DNA of 64,000 nucleotides from Hansfordia pulvinata. Its lineage: Eukaryota > Ascomycota > Sordariomycetes > Xylariales. Under the pieces are notes generated by a model. That model saw only the letters and a program-made list of their open reading frames with translations, ran no database searches and had not been told where the DNA came from. The stretch spans positions 3,534,001 to 3,598,000 of the forward strand of contig BJKQ01000002.1 in NCBI GenBank assembly GCA_006538405.1, in the 5' to 3' direction. Both the position numbers and the translations under genes were made by a program. Positions 47,039-58,728 of this stretch are shown here, in pieces (positions within the stretch are counted from its first letter, which is position 1; each line of letters begins with the position of its first letter).

Positions 47039-48331
47039 TTATCTGGACCGCCGGCCGTGCGACAGACCCTGGTCCTGCTCTGATAGGCCAAAGACGTCCT
47101 CATCATGGGAATGATGTCTGGTTTGGAGCAATGCCGCCGAGGGTGGGGGCTGGTGATAATGGACGGCGGCCATGTCGGCTGCTGCTACTGTCGCCCCGGG
47201 ACGATGAGGTGCCGGACTGAGTGGAGTGGACAAGGTTTCCATTCTGAGCCAGGAGAAATCACTGTTGATGGGTCCGCCGCTAACAGCCGCCTTAGCAAAA
47301 GCCTGCGGCTCAGACTGTTGTCTCACGTGGTGATACGGCCGTGTTTCAGCCAGGTCCACCGAGGCTCTCTGTGCCTGTTGTTGCTTGTGATGCGGATGGT
47401 GCGCCGTGGCCGAGGAGGACGAGCGGCACGAGAGTTGGTAGCTTCCATTGTTTATATCATCATTGTCGTGGCGTTGGTGGGTAAGGTGCCCCTGGCGGTG
47501 GGCGACGCGCAAGGCGCCGTAGACAGTGGGCGCGTTGGCAACAAAGGTCGAGACGAGGGCCTGGACGGCGGCCCAGAGACTGCGGGTGGTTTGGGAGGAG
47601 CCCTGCTGGAAGACGAGGGCCAGGCGAACGCAAGTGACGACGATGCAGAAGGCGCCCAGGGCGAAGAGGGTCCACAGGCTGAGGTGCTGGGACAAGGAGC
47701 GCTTGCGGAGGGTGACCAGGGGAAAGGCGATGAAGAGCACCGCCAAGTCCAGGACCGTGTTGCAGGCACCCTGGAGAGCCAGCTGGGCGTAGGCTCTGGC
47801 GCATAGAGGGGGCTGCGCCCCTTTGGGCGGTATGTCGTAGTATAGTCGGAAGGGGCGGCACTCGAGAAAGGTCAGCAGCACGACGGCGACGAGGGAGGCG
47901 GCCCAGAACAGCCAGGCCCAGCGGACGGTGCGGGCGACGACGCCAATGCCCGACGTGATCTTGGTGTAGAAGACGAGCAGCAGGGAGACCTGGAGCCACA
48001 GCGTGACTGTCAGCAGGACGCGCGAGAACAGGCTGCAGATGCTGCCCACGGCGACGAGGTGAGTGTCGTTGGGGTTAAAGTAGTAGCCACGGTCATCACC
48101 ACCTCCTGCGCCCCGGAGAGCCGCGTCGGCGGCCGTGCCGTAAGCCAGATATATGTGAGTCGTCGCGACGCGGGCGGCTTCGACGACGAGGGACAGGACA
48201 GCCAGCACGAAGCCACGGTCCAAAGGGCGGCGGCTCCAGGTGGTTGCGGCCAGGCGCGAGAGTAGGATGCCCAACGACAGGGCGGAGCAGACGTAGGTTG
48301 TGACGCGGGCGTCGGCGGCTGAGGCCGTCAT
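47039..48331 (-). CDS. fungal rhodopsin-domain seven-helix membrane protein
   Basis: Integral membrane protein of the fungal rhodopsin-like family, related to the membrane part of Pth11-type receptors but without a CFEM domain. Single exon, 430 residues, ATG 48331. Seven hydrophobic segments at about 9-28, 40-60, 93-121, 135-156, 185-207, 218-241 and 250-272. Family marks include ECRPF (157-161) with a partner Cys177 for a loop disulfide, and Asn191/Asp195 in helix five. The 150-residue cytosolic tail is polar, His/Gln-rich and Ser-rich (possible phosphorylation sites). No retinal-binding Lys pattern is evident, so light sensing is not implied. Ligand and function are unknown. Confidence 0.85.
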   Translation of the reverse strand: MTASAADARVTTYVCSALSLGILLSRLAATTWSRRPLDRGFVLAVLSLVVEAARVATTHIYLAYGTAADAALRGAGGGDDRGYYFNPNDTHLVAVGSICSLFSRVLLTVTLWLQVSLLLVFYTKITSGIGVVARTVRWAWLFWAASLVAVVLLTFLECRPFRLYYDIPPKGAQPPLCARAYAQLALQGACNTVLDLAVLFIAFPLVTLRKRSLSQHLSLWTLFALGAFCIVVTCVRLALVFQQGSSQTTRSLWAAVQALVSTFVANAPTVYGALRVAHRQGHLTHQRHDNDDINNGSYQLSCRSSSSATAHHPHHKQQQAQRASVDLAETRPYHHVRQQSEPQAFAKAAVSGGPINSDFSWLRMETLSTPLSPAPHRPGATVAAADMAAVHYHQPPPSAALLQTRHHSHDEDVFGLSEQDQGLSHGRRSR

Positions 48332-49125
48332 GGCGGGTGGGCGGGCTCAGGGGGGCGCAGTGCCTTTGTAACTACCTTTTGCGCCGATATCTTCGTTCTT
48401 GATGTGGTTTGTGTTGTGGGACTGATGTCTGTCGTCGTCGTTGTCGTCGGTACCAAGTCGGCGCATTGGTGGCAGTTGATGGAAGGGGGCTGCGCGGCGG
48501 AAGCGGGAGCGAACGCTGTGCCGGCTCGACTGGGGAGGCCCTCAAGCCATGGCTCTCCTACTCAAAGACTGTTGCGCCTGGAGTAGAGCCAGATGAAAGA
48601 GAGAGGCCGGGCGCAAGCGGATGTGGAGGAGAAGAGAGACGGCGTATCAGACGGGAGACAAAGGGGGAAAGAAGCGGAAGCCGGAGCCGAAGCGAAGAGG
48701 GTGGCCAAGGTAAAGGCGGCAGGCGCGGCTATAAGTAAGTACGTTGTGAGGTATGTAGGTACAAAGGTGAGTAAGTAGATACCTAGGAGGTAGGTATATA
48801 GCAAGGAAGCCACGTTGGTTGTGGGTGTGGGTGTAGATGTAGATGGGCGGGCAGGCGCGGAGGCAGGCAGGCACGATGGGAATGCAATATGGATACCTTA
48901 TGTAAGGTCAGGTCTGGTCGGGTAAGGCAGACACGACCTACGTGAGCACTCCGTAGGTACTCGTAGATATCATCGGATGTACCTCACGCACAGATACGGG
49001 GTGGACGCATCCGATTGTAAGGTGAGTGTGCCCGTCGTCTGATATAAAGAAGAGCCCAAGGTGAGAGGTTCAAGACATGGATGGGTGGAAGACGGGACCG
49101 GAAGGAGAAGGGGGGGAGGGGGATC

Positions 49126-49696
49126 TACGAGTAGTGCCTACCTACCTCAGGTACATACCTACATGTAGGTAAGGTACATGTAGTACCTATGTAGTGACCA
49201 AATTCTCAGGTTGCCCACCCGTCCGGGCCGTGGAGGTTGGGCTAAAACCTACCTAATAACCTTAGCTAAGGACAGCTCCCAACAAGCATTTCATATCAAG
49301 GCGTAATCATGGGGAAAATCCGGGGACTTGACGGTTGACGGGGACGCAGCCCGGCCCACTTGGCTCCCCGACGCACGCAGGGCACGCGCACTGATGAGGA
49401 AGCAGGGAGTACTCGTACGAGTGCGTAGAGTGCTCGTAGCGAGGCAGATCAGGGCACAGGCACACGACCAGCCCTCCACGACCGACCACCAGCGGGAGCA
49501 CCTTGCCGCACCCTGCTGCTTTCGCTTGTTAGTACGTGCGAGCCCTCGGAATCGGGACTAGCTGGATCTGCAGCCGGGAACGATTGCGATCAAGTCAGTC
49601 CTTTGCTGCAGACAGGGCTGGCTGGGGCCAACACCACGAGCGGGCACCCGCACGCACGAGTACGAGTACCTACCACCTTACTCACTCGTACGAGTA
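49126..49696. repeat. cluster of TACTCGTA/TACGAGTA octamers
   Basis: Four full octamers plus a nearby one-mismatch copy (CACTCGTA) within about 570 bp, starting at 49126, 49410, 49661 and 49689. Two of them sit inside ACTCGTACGAGT, a 12-base perfect palindrome made of two overlapping copies. Confidence 0.8.
49156..49171. repeat. perfect palindrome TACCTACATGTAGGTA
   Basis: Sixteen-base perfect inverted repeat flanked by further GTACAT and ACATGTAG elements, so the surrounding 55 bp can pair in several ways. Confidence 0.9.
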
Positions 49697-50749
49697 CACC
49701 AGCACCAGCCCCAACGGGTGTGTGGCAGCAGCCAGGGCAGGGGGGCCCACGCTTCACCGGCTGCAACCTCTCCCAGAATCACCAGGTAAGGGGAAGCAAG
49801 AGAGGAAGAGGTGTAGGGACCGGGGGGGGCTGAGAATTTGAGTGAGTAAGAGAGAGAGAGAGGGAGAGAGAGGAGAGAGAGAAAAAGAGAGACGAAAGAG
49901 AAGAGAGGATCCTTGCTGACATTCCACATCCCTCCCCAGCCTTGCACACTCGACCCGGCCCCCGCCGCCACTCATTCACTCCCCTGGACTATCTCGTCCG
50001 GGGATGGCCTTACTATACATGACCCTTGATGTGACGGCGAAGCAGCTCGTCGGCAGCCGCGAATCAGAACAGTCACTGTCAAAACCCGACACACCGCCTG
50101 CACAGCAGCAAACAAATCACAGACGGCGAGGTAGAGCAACAAGCAAAGCAAGCAGCCCAGCCCAGAGGGGCATGCGGAAAAGAGGCTCCTACCAACCTAC
50201 CAACTACCTTGCCTTGCGGATTAGAGCACCGACCACACCAGACCCGACCCGGGACGAACGACCGAGCCAGGCCTTGTACCTATTTACGCGTAGTTCGAAC
50301 CTTGGAGGAGAGCTGGGCTGCTGGCGCCTTTGTGCGAGTTAAGCATGGACCTCCGCGCGCGCGCGTGAGTGAGTGTGTGTGTGGGTGTGTGGGTGTGCGA
50401 GTATCCGTCAACGGCCCGCGGCTCTCCAGCGCGGCCATTCTCCCCTCTTCCCACCGTGCCTCCTCCCCCTGTTCTGTAGACTAAGAAACTCGCCGTCTTA
50501 CGCCGAACTTGTCCTTAAAGCGGCTCGCTCGCTCGTCCCGTGTCGGCGATGACCAGGTCATTCGCGGCTGGAGCGCGCCGCCTTAGGCCGTTCTGCGTTA
50601 ATAAGCGGCCATCAGCCCCCCCTTTCCCCCTGCTAGACTACGAGTAGGGAGGCACGAGTAGAGAGAGAGAGAGAAACGAAGAGAGAGAAAACCAAAAAAA
50701 GGGTATCCGTACTGGTCGAGTGGAGGTAGTCGGTGTGCGTGCTGACTAC

Positions 50750-50767
50750 TACTCGTACGTACGAGTA
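50750..50767. repeat. paired octamers TACTCGTA and TACGAGTA
   Basis: Two oppositely oriented octamers separated by CG, forming the perfect palindrome TACTCGTACGTACGAGTA of 18 bases. Confidence 0.9.
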
Positions 50768-51186
50768 TGTATGCTATTTTTTGACATGGGTTATTATGCG
50801 TTAAAGGGTACCTGATGGATGCATCTCTTCCGGCGATGGCCAACATTGAACATGAAGAGCCTCCCTGATGGACCCCGAGATCAACCAGGATGGAACGGAT
50901 GCCTGCATTCCGCGAGGGAGAGCGCCTGCCTGCCTGCACTAACAACAACAACTAGCAAAAATAAGAGGCGGTGATGCGATGCGATGCGATGCATGTCGGA
51001 TCACGCCGCCGAAGTGCATCGTCGTCGCCGATATGCCTTTGGTTCCGCGCGCGCCTGAAGCGGCACAGCAGCTAAAAGAATGCGGATTCTGCCCCCCCCC
51101 CCCCTTGCGATCCTCTCGCAAGGTTGCGTTGGCAGGCAGGCGGGCAGGTAAGGAGTAATATTCGCACGCGTACGATAGATCAGGCC

Positions 51187-51229
51187 ACCCACACACACAG
51201 ACACACACACAGAGAGAGAGAGAGAGAGC
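51187..51229. repeat. (CA)n/(GA)n microsatellite
   Basis: CA-rich dinucleotide array passing directly into a GA array. Confidence 0.9.
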
Positions 51230-52231
51230 GCGCCCGGGCGGGCGGAAATGTTTGTACGAGTGGAAGCGGACGGCAGACCCGACCCAATTGGAAGCGCACG
51301 CGTGGTGTCTTTCTTCTTTTTTTGTTGTTCGGGTGTAAATTTCCACGCCGTCATAGTAACATCATGTTATTGATTATAATTATCGACGAGTGTTTGTTTT
51401 TCATTTCTGGCCCTGTTGGTTCCAGCAATTCGAGCCCAGGAAAGGGAAGGTGTGGGGGGCTTTCTTTGAACGGGGCACCCCCGCGCGAGGCTTTGTTCAG
51501 CCACCAACTGGCGACGCGGGGGGCGTTCATCGGATGAAAGGGGAGATATAACAAGTAACCATCATGGGTGGATAAAGACTTGATCGATCGGTCGAGTCGG
51601 CTTTAGTAGATCGAGTGTACCTTGAAAAGAGAGAGAAGGTTGAATAAGTGTTGGTCCCTCGATCCTGACGACCTGTCCATTCCCCCTCGCGTCCAACCGC
51701 TCAATCGCATTCTGGGTTGGCACTTTCCCGTGTCCCAAAGACCAAAGAGACAGACGAGGAATAAGAAAGCAGAGTTCGAGAGAGGCACCAAAGACAAAGG
51801 GACGAGATCGCGGGTACACGTCCCGCCGCCAGCCTCACAACCCGCAGCAGCAGCAGCAGCAGCAGCAGCCCTCTTTGTCTGACGAGACTCGACACGAGTC
51901 TCAACTCCTCCGTCAGCCGCGGGAATAAAAAAAAAGGCGACAAAGAAAAGAAAAAGCAGTGCACTGTGCGGTACCTACTCGTACGCGTCCCTAGAGGCAG
52001 CTCTCTGGGGCTGACGACCCGTGGCGCGCCGTGTCTGAGGCTCGTTAGGTTGCGCCCGCCCCCAAGACACACGCACTCGGCACTCCCGCGCGGAATCTGC
52101 AGCCGCCTGCCTGCTCAAGTCTACTGCGTGTGTGATCATTACCTCGTATCTCCGTTCGTTCATCTATCGCTTACTCATACAGAGGAGGAGAGAGCGCTTA
52201 TTGGAAGAGAACAAGAAACAGAGAGAGATGA

Positions 52232-52249
52232 GGGGGGGGGGGGGGGGGG
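52232..52249. repeat. G18 homopolymer
   Basis: Uninterrupted run of 18 G in non-coding DNA. Confidence 0.95.
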
Positions 52250-53489
52250 CAGAGACCCTTCTCTGCGAGGAACTCTGCACCTTGTCGTATGCTACGTGAT
52301 CTCGCCAGGCTGTCACGTCTTGGTCTCAGCCATGCGCTCTGCTTTTTTCTCCTCGTTCTCGCTTCCGTGTTGCCCAGATATCCATAGCACTATTACATGT
52401 TATGTACCTAAGTCATTACATGGGCAAGGTGGACAGGTACCGGCAGGTAAGGTATATGTAGGCTGCGACAGAGGCCACGGCCGGACCAGCGCGGTTGCAA
52501 GCAGCCCGCCCCCGCAAGACAAAGTCTGGACGCCGCCACGCACGCGAGAAGAAGGAAGGAAAAGAAGAAGAAGAAGAAGAAAGTAAAGAGAGAAGACAAA
52601 AGGGAACGCGGCTCAGTCTGACGCGGCAGCCCGCACCGCACCGCACCGCACCGCATCGCGCCGGGTCGCGCGGGCGCTCGCGTTGGCGCTGGCGCTGCGC
52701 GGTTTTACCGAGTCAGCTACCTCGTACCAGTCTTTGCAATTCGGCCCGGCGCGGCCCAGCTCATCAGAGGGCCCCCGAGACGCGGAACGGCGTTTTCGGT
52801 GTCCTCTCCGGGCCATTCGTCTCTCTGCTTCACCAACTACACGTACTCGTACCCAGCCGTACTGGGGGGAGGGTAGGGAACGCCGTCCGGCCCTACCAAC
52901 GCCGACACAGCCAGTCGGGGAATTCGTGTACAGTGGCCTTGGAGAGAAAAGAGGACCTCTCGCATCGGACTGACGCGGCCTTGGTCGACGAGAATCGCGA
53001 CCCATAGGATCAGCATTACGAGTATTCCTGCCCACCGTCCAAAAGTCACCGATCGCGTGCAGGACTTGGAGCACCTAACCATCCAAATGTCAGATGGAAC
53101 GCAGCCCCGGCGTCCTGCGTATGGTAGATAGATAGGTAGGTATCTTGGTTTCCATTATATTGTGTATCTTGGGTGATCTGCTTGGACAATTCCGAATGAC
53201 GCTGAACCTCGCTCGCTCTGCCATGCACTTGAAAATCAAATCGGACAATTCCAATATCATTGCTCATCAACCGGTCGATCAGGGGGCCCCGTCCGTCTCC
53301 GTGCTCGGCTCGGAAATGGCTGGCGACCGCTCTCGGTATCCAATGACGAGCCTCGCTGCCCGGCCGCCCTCCGGCATCCCTGACCACCGTGGTCATCACC
53401 AGGGCTGAGAGCCCTGCCAATCCTGACCTCAGACGATAGCTTCCCCGCGGCGAAAGAACGATTCTGCATCCGGGGAAGCCATCCGATGC

Positions 53490-55793
53490 TCACCATGACA
53501 AGGCCTCCAGTGTGTTCTTCGCCTCGGACGCCGACATGTTCTGGATGCCGAGCTGGCGAACCTGTGTGCCCTTCTTCAAACGCTGCAGGGCCAAGGCGAC
53601 CTTCCAGCCTTCGTCCTCCCCGAGAACGAACAGGTACCTCTTGCCTTCCTGGTCACGAACCGTGGCCCGCAGCACGTGCAAGCCGCGCTGCTTCCACTCT
53701 CCACTCTGCGCGGTACTGTTAGCATGCGACGATGACGAGCCAGCGCGTCCACTGTGCAGGCCCAGGCGACATGTGTCGTTGCAGGTCTGCAAGAGCTCGC
53801 CGAGGAAGGCGTCGGCATCTTCGCCGGTCAGGGTCTTTTCATGGCCCCTTGGCGTGGCCCTGAACCACTGGCTCCTCGCCTTCGGCGCAGTGGGGGAAGC
53901 GTTGGTTTCAGTAAAGCAATGCGAGGGACACCATACCTCCATAGACTTGAGGGTCCACGCCTTCACGTCCCATTCGCGCTGAGGCACCCCGCGTACGTCA
54001 TCGTCAATGAATATGCCCTCCGTGGTGATCCGCAGAATTAAACCGTCCGTAACGTTGCCAAACCCAGAAATAAGCTGCGATGCCGGAGTCTTGGAGTATT
54101 GGTTGAGAAACCCGTAGACAGCCTTGATGACAATCTTGTTCGGATCCTTGGTCGAGTAGGCCCCGCGCATGGAGGGAGGGGGTGTCGTCCTGGATGTTGA
54201 TTGTGAATAGGCGTAGGACGACTCGGTGAAGACCGTCTCGCCCGATCGTCTTCGGGAGTGTTGCTTGGGCTGATCATAGGGTCGGTACGAGTAGGCACTT
54301 CCGTCGTCTCCATTGAACGTCGATGCGGTCGGCGCAGGCGGGGGCCGCTTCGCCGACATGGGCGTCCCATTGGGTTTCCCGGGAGAAGGGGGTTGCGAGG
54401 GCGGCTTGCCGTTAGGCCATGGGTTGAGCTTCTCTCCCATGGACGAGTAGGCATAGGTGCTTTTCCGGGTGGCCTCTTCTTTGCTCTTGGCTCGACTTGC
54501 TTCGCGCTCCTTGGCCTCCTTCTCCAGCTTCTCCCGGACAGCCTTCTCCCGCTCAGCTCGCTCACGGAGTTCTCGTTCCCTGGCCTCACGCATCCGGGCC
54601 TGCTTCTGCTCCGTCTCCTTCTGCGCCTTCTCTTTCTGCTCCTGCTCGGCACGCTCTTTGTCTCTTTGTTCCTTTTCGCGCTCTTCTTGCTCCCGCTTGG
54701 CCTTGGCCTCGCGCTCCTTTTTGGCCTGTTCCCAAGCCTCTTTCTGTTGCTTGACCTTGGCTTCTTTATCGCGCTTGGCGCGCTCAGTGGCTTCCTTTTC
54801 GCGCAACTCCTTGAGGCGTCGTGCAATCTCATCTTTCTTCCTCTGTTCTGCTTCCTTCGTTTTGCGCTCTTCCTCCTTGCGCCGAGTCTCCTCTCGAGCC
54901 TTCTCCCACGTCCCCTTGCTGGATTCTGCTTTGGCTTTCTGCTGCCAGGACGGTTTGGCCTCAGCTGGTTTTGGCTCTGGCTTGGGTTCCGGTTTCGGCT
55001 CTGGTTTCGTTTCCGGAGGGGGTTCCGGTTGGGGCTGGGGTTTAGGTTCGGGCGGAGGCTCTGCTTTAGGCTCGGGCGGAGGCTCTGCCTTGGGCTCGGG
55101 AGTGGGCTCAGCCTTGGGCTCCGGCTTGGGCTCCGGGGTTGGCTCTTGTCGAGGCGGTGGCCTTGGCTTAGGCTCCTCGTGACCTCCGGGGCCATGGCCG
55201 GGATAGGGTGGCGGACTCGATTGCCACGAGGACTTGGGTTGCTCGCCGTCGGAGGGTCCGGGGGTAGGGCCGGATCGAGGAGGTGGTGTGCCGTGAGGCG
55301 GAGGCGGAGGCGGCGGTGCGCCGGAGTTGGAGTTGGAGCTTCGATGATGCGAGTTATTTTGATAATGACCACTGCTGCCGCCATAGTTGTTGCCGCTGGT
55401 GAATCCATACGGCCCGCTGCCTCCATTTCCTCCAGGTCCGGCGCCGCCGCCGCCGTTCGTGTCGTGCTGTGTGCGCCCCAGAGCCCATGCGCCAACGCCA
55501 ACGGCAATCACAAGCAGCAGCATCCCGGCGTTGCCCATGCCTTGGTAGCTATTCCACCATGTGCGGAACGCGGGTGCCATGCTTTGGAAGAGGACAACCA
55601 AGGCCAAGGCCGATGCAAAGCCCGCAGCAAAGCTGTTCACATTGGGCTGGAGAGAAGGCAGATAGAGAAAGCCGGAACCGGAAGAATGGGGAGGTATGAT
55701 GAAGATGTCGTATTTGCCCGGGGGCATATTAGGGTTGGAGGAGGTGGTCTTGGGGTTGGACCCGTGAGGCGGCGGAGGCGGGGGCGTGTCCAT
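53490..55793 (-). CDS. hypothetical membrane-anchored protein with proline-rich and coiled-coil regions
   Basis: I do not recognise the family, but the frame is clearly coding: 767 residues, single exon, ATG 55793. Order: Pro-rich start; two hydrophobic segments (about 54-74 FAAGFASALALVVLFQ and 86-106 GMLLLVIAVGVGAWALG); a Gly/Asn/Ser-rich spacer; poly-Pro; a tandem PEPK/PEPKAEP repeat region (54970-55160); a long Lys/Glu/Arg-rich segment (about 290-460) with the pattern of a single charged helix or coiled coil; a Ser/Tyr/Pro-rich linker; and a compact C-terminal domain from about residue 570 with alternating hydrophobics (GLILRITTEGIFIDDDVRG, EVWCPSH, YLFVLGEDEGWKVALALQRL) reminiscent of a PH-like barrel, which is an inference. 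The hairpin-like membrane anchor suggests the ER or an organelle surface. Confidence 0.75.
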   Translation of the reverse strand: MDTPPPPPPHGSNPKTTSSNPNMPPGKYDIFIIPPHSSGSGFLYLPSLQPNVNSFAAGFASALALVVLFQSMAPAFRTWWNSYQGMGNAGMLLLVIAVGVGAWALGRTQHDTNGGGGAGPGGNGGSGPYGFTSGNNYGGSSGHYQNNSHHRSSNSNSGAPPPPPPPHGTPPPRSGPTPGPSDGEQPKSSWQSSPPPYPGHGPGGHEEPKPRPPPRQEPTPEPKPEPKAEPTPEPKAEPPPEPKAEPPPEPKPQPQPEPPPETKPEPKPEPKPEPKPAEAKPSWQQKAKAESSKGTWEKAREETRRKEEERKTKEAEQRKKDEIARRLKELREKEATERAKRDKEAKVKQQKEAWEQAKKEREAKAKREQEEREKEQRDKERAEQEQKEKAQKETEQKQARMREARERELRERAEREKAVREKLEKEAKEREASRAKSKEEATRKSTYAYSSMGEKLNPWPNGKPPSQPPSPGKPNGTPMSAKRPPPAPTASTFNGDDGSAYSYRPYDQPKQHSRRRSGETVFTESSYAYSQSTSRTTPPPSMRGAYSTKDPNKIVIKAVYGFLNQYSKTPASQLISGFGNVTDGLILRITTEGIFIDDDVRGVPQREWDVKAWTLKSMEVWCPSHCFTETNASPTAPKARSQWFRATPRGHEKTLTGEDADAFLGELLQTCNDTCRLGLHSGRAGSSSSHANSTAQSGEWKQRGLHVLRATVRDQEGKRYLFVLGEDEGWKVALALQRLKKGTQVRQLGIQNMSASEAKNTLEALSW

Positions 55794-58728
55794 GATGGCG
55801 GGATGAACGACGCCTCAGGTCGGCCGACGAAGGCGGCGGTTTCGTGGGGTTATGCGCAGAGAAAATGGCAACTTAAGTGACAACGAAAGGCAAGCGTTGG
55901 GGGTATCGTTGTTCTGCCATGGAGAGTCGTGATATCGCGGGAGGTTTCTATGGTGACCAGGGGTGGTAACGGTTAGCTCGGACGACTGGTTTGGGGCCGA
56001 GGGGCAAAGCTCGAAGCGCCGTGCTGCCCCTTGCCTACTGACGGCGCTTCAGGCTTTTGGTAGGGGCAAGGCAGGGTGGTGATATGCTGACGAAGGGGTG
56101 AGAGCTTACCGAGGAACAGGCGATGGGGAGAGGGAAGCGCGGACCTAGTCGCTCGTGGGTTGTAGGGCCGAATGAGAGAGTCGCGGAAGCAAACAGTGGT
56201 ACCAGGCAACAAGCAGAGGGGCGTTCAAGACAACGAGTCGCACGCGGGATGGCAAGATGTATGACTGGGCGAGCAATCAAATGTGCAGGTAAAGAAGCCA
56301 AAGAAACGGAGCAGACGCTGGGAGACGCTGGGCAATGCTGAGATGCGGGAAGCAATGATGCTATGCTATGCTTAGGGGGAGATTAGGTGAGGTACTCGCA
56401 AGGTGGCCGTGAGTATTGGGCAGGGAGGTGGATGGGTGGCGTGGCGGAGAAGTGAAGTTTGGGTAGCGGGTGGAGGGTGAGTCAAAAAGCGTCGTCGAGA
56501 TGGATATCATTTCGATATCATTTCTTTTTCTTTACTTTTTATCCCCTGCTCCTTCCACGTCGGTTCGTTGCGGACCCTCGCTCCTTCCTGGAGATGGCAC
56601 GAACCACCAGGTTGGAGAACGAACCGCCAGAGGTCAGGTACGAGTCGGGTACTCTTCTGACGGTTACGACATTGATGAATAGCCGCAAGCACAAAGGGGC
56701 GGGCGGGGGGGGGAGGCCGTTCGTCAGCTTGGCCTTCACGAGTACGAGTACCTGTCTGGCTGCAGTCGAAGCTGGCTGGGGCCTTTGTTTACTTTGGACT
56801 TTTCTGGCAGCGCGGGACGGGAGCTTGAGGTGTCGCAATAGGTACGTACCTCCCTGCTGAAAAAAGGGCGTTGGTCTAAGCTCTGAGCGGAGGCTCTTCT
56901 GGTTGGATAGGAAGCTCTACTCAGTGGGGCCGGTCGCAGCCGGCTGCCTGTCAGGAGAGAGACGCGAGTACGTATAGCTGAAGGTAGTCCATACATGTAC
57001 CTCGGCAGCTGGGGGATCGCGAGCCACTGCTTGGTCTCGAATACATGCCTACGTAAGGTAAGTGCCCAGATGTATGTACTCGTAGGACTGACGGCAGATG
57101 CAGAAATGCGGATTGATGGACAAATAGTACCTGATGGATGTGGTTAACACCTGTCTGCTCATAATGTTCCAGTCTTCTCTTCGTCAGGCTCCCTAGGTAA
57201 GCTGTATGGCTGCTTGTACAGGAGTCGTCTGCTGAGAAATTCAACCCATAGCTATTTACCGTCATGATATGAATTATAGACTTGGATGCCTGAGCAGTCG
57301 ATCCCGCGCCTGCCGAGCTGAATGGAACTGCACCCACTTTGTCAATCTGCAGCCGACCTCTGATGAATGTGTCGGGTTTGACACAGGCCACGGATGAGCC
57401 CATCCATCGACCAGCGAATGTGTCTCATCAACATGTAGGCTTCTTGGGTGGATACGATTACCTGCAGGTGGTGAGAATCCGTACGGCACGTAGGTACGAG
57501 TACTAGTGCAGAGTCATCCACCTGCTTTCCATTGAGTTAAAAATACCTACCTCTTGTTTCCGTGCGCAACACGGTACGCGGACAACTAACGTGCCCTCAG
57601 CTCTGTGCCCTCTGCTCTCTGCTCACGAGACACACATGGACGGCGATGAACCTGCCACTTTACGCAGCACGGCCACGCACGACACACGCACAGGCACATG
57701 ATTTTGAGACGATCTACGGGTTCCTCTGCAGAAAGACCGTGCCCCGTACCCCTCCTATCCTCGCGACATGGATTGCGCGATCGCAATGCATGCATGTAAT
57801 CTACTCGTATGACTTATGCGAATAACAATGAACAGCCCAGTCCCGAGTACGATACCTGCTTCCATTTAACAGAACGAACAGCTTTTGACAGCTACCCGTA
57901 CCCCGTGCCCATGGATCCGTGCCCAAAGTCGACATACATGGTCAAGTACATCAAACATACTCCCAAAAGGTAGTTGTGCGCCCGAAGCAACCCCTTTGTC
58001 CCGGGCTCGTTCTTCCACTGACTGACAGGCCGCTATATCCCTGGACGCCTCCTGCGCCTCGCCGTTGGCGACTTGCTCATCAAGCAGAGACCGCGCAAGC
58101 CGCTGTTGGCACGCCGGTCGCCACGCGCCGGCGATTGGCCCGCCCACGAAACGCCGCAAGCTGCGACCGCTCGTTCTCGCCGGTTCCCCCCCCTTCCCCG
58201 GGATGACGTGGCGACTCCTGAGTTGAGGTTGGCCGTGTCTACCGCTGGGGCCGGGTGGACCAACAATGCTGCACTCGGCACCTCCCGTACGCGTAGGTAC
58301 CTACTGAGTTACTCCGTATGTGGACACAACGCACTCGTAGAACACCTGACCGTGTCCGCATTGGAGTTGTTGGGTACCTATTCAAGAGGACTCGTGCTCC
58401 GTGCATCCCATAAGATGCATACATTCATTGGCTGTGTTCGGCTCGCGCAGCTCACGCCGGGACGCGCCCAGGTGGCTCACCAACCGTGCTGAAATCTTGT
58501 GTCGGCCAATCTTCCGACGTCCCCAGCCGCGCCCACCTGGTTGCTGGGCAACACTGGGTCCGTCTCGTCCGATCCACCAATGGGGCTACGGGTACCGTGG
58601 AAGTATTTTGTGCTCAATTGGCAGGAAGACAGCGCGCGGGCAGTACACGGTACGAGTACTCGTGGCAGTGTACTCGTTGTCGATGGCACTTGGTTGTGTG
58701 AACGGGACGGATCACCTTGGGCTTGGGG

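Larger units (their letters stand above)
48332..53489. other. 5.2 kb gene-free interval dense in short motifs and microsatellites
   Basis: No supported gene. TACTCGTA/TACGAGTA at 48958, 49126, 49410, 49661, 49689, 50639, 50750, 50760, 51976, 52844 and 53017. TAGGTA-type clusters at 48740-48800 and 49138-49195. GA-rich tract about 49850-49895; GATGC repeat about 50975-50993; CA/GA repeat 51187-51229; CAG repeat 51844-51869; G18 52232-52249; ACCGC repeat about 52631-52656. Confidence 0.6.

Noticed and set aside
54038..55507. 489-codon minus-strand frame overlapping the 767-residue protein
   Set aside because: Same-strand shifted frame of the repeat region, Arg/Ser/Pro-only composition.
54258..55880. 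540-codon plus-strand frame antisense to the 767-residue protein
   Set aside because: Leu/Gly-rich translation is the antisense of the Pro/Lys/Glu repeats; no ATG context or domain.
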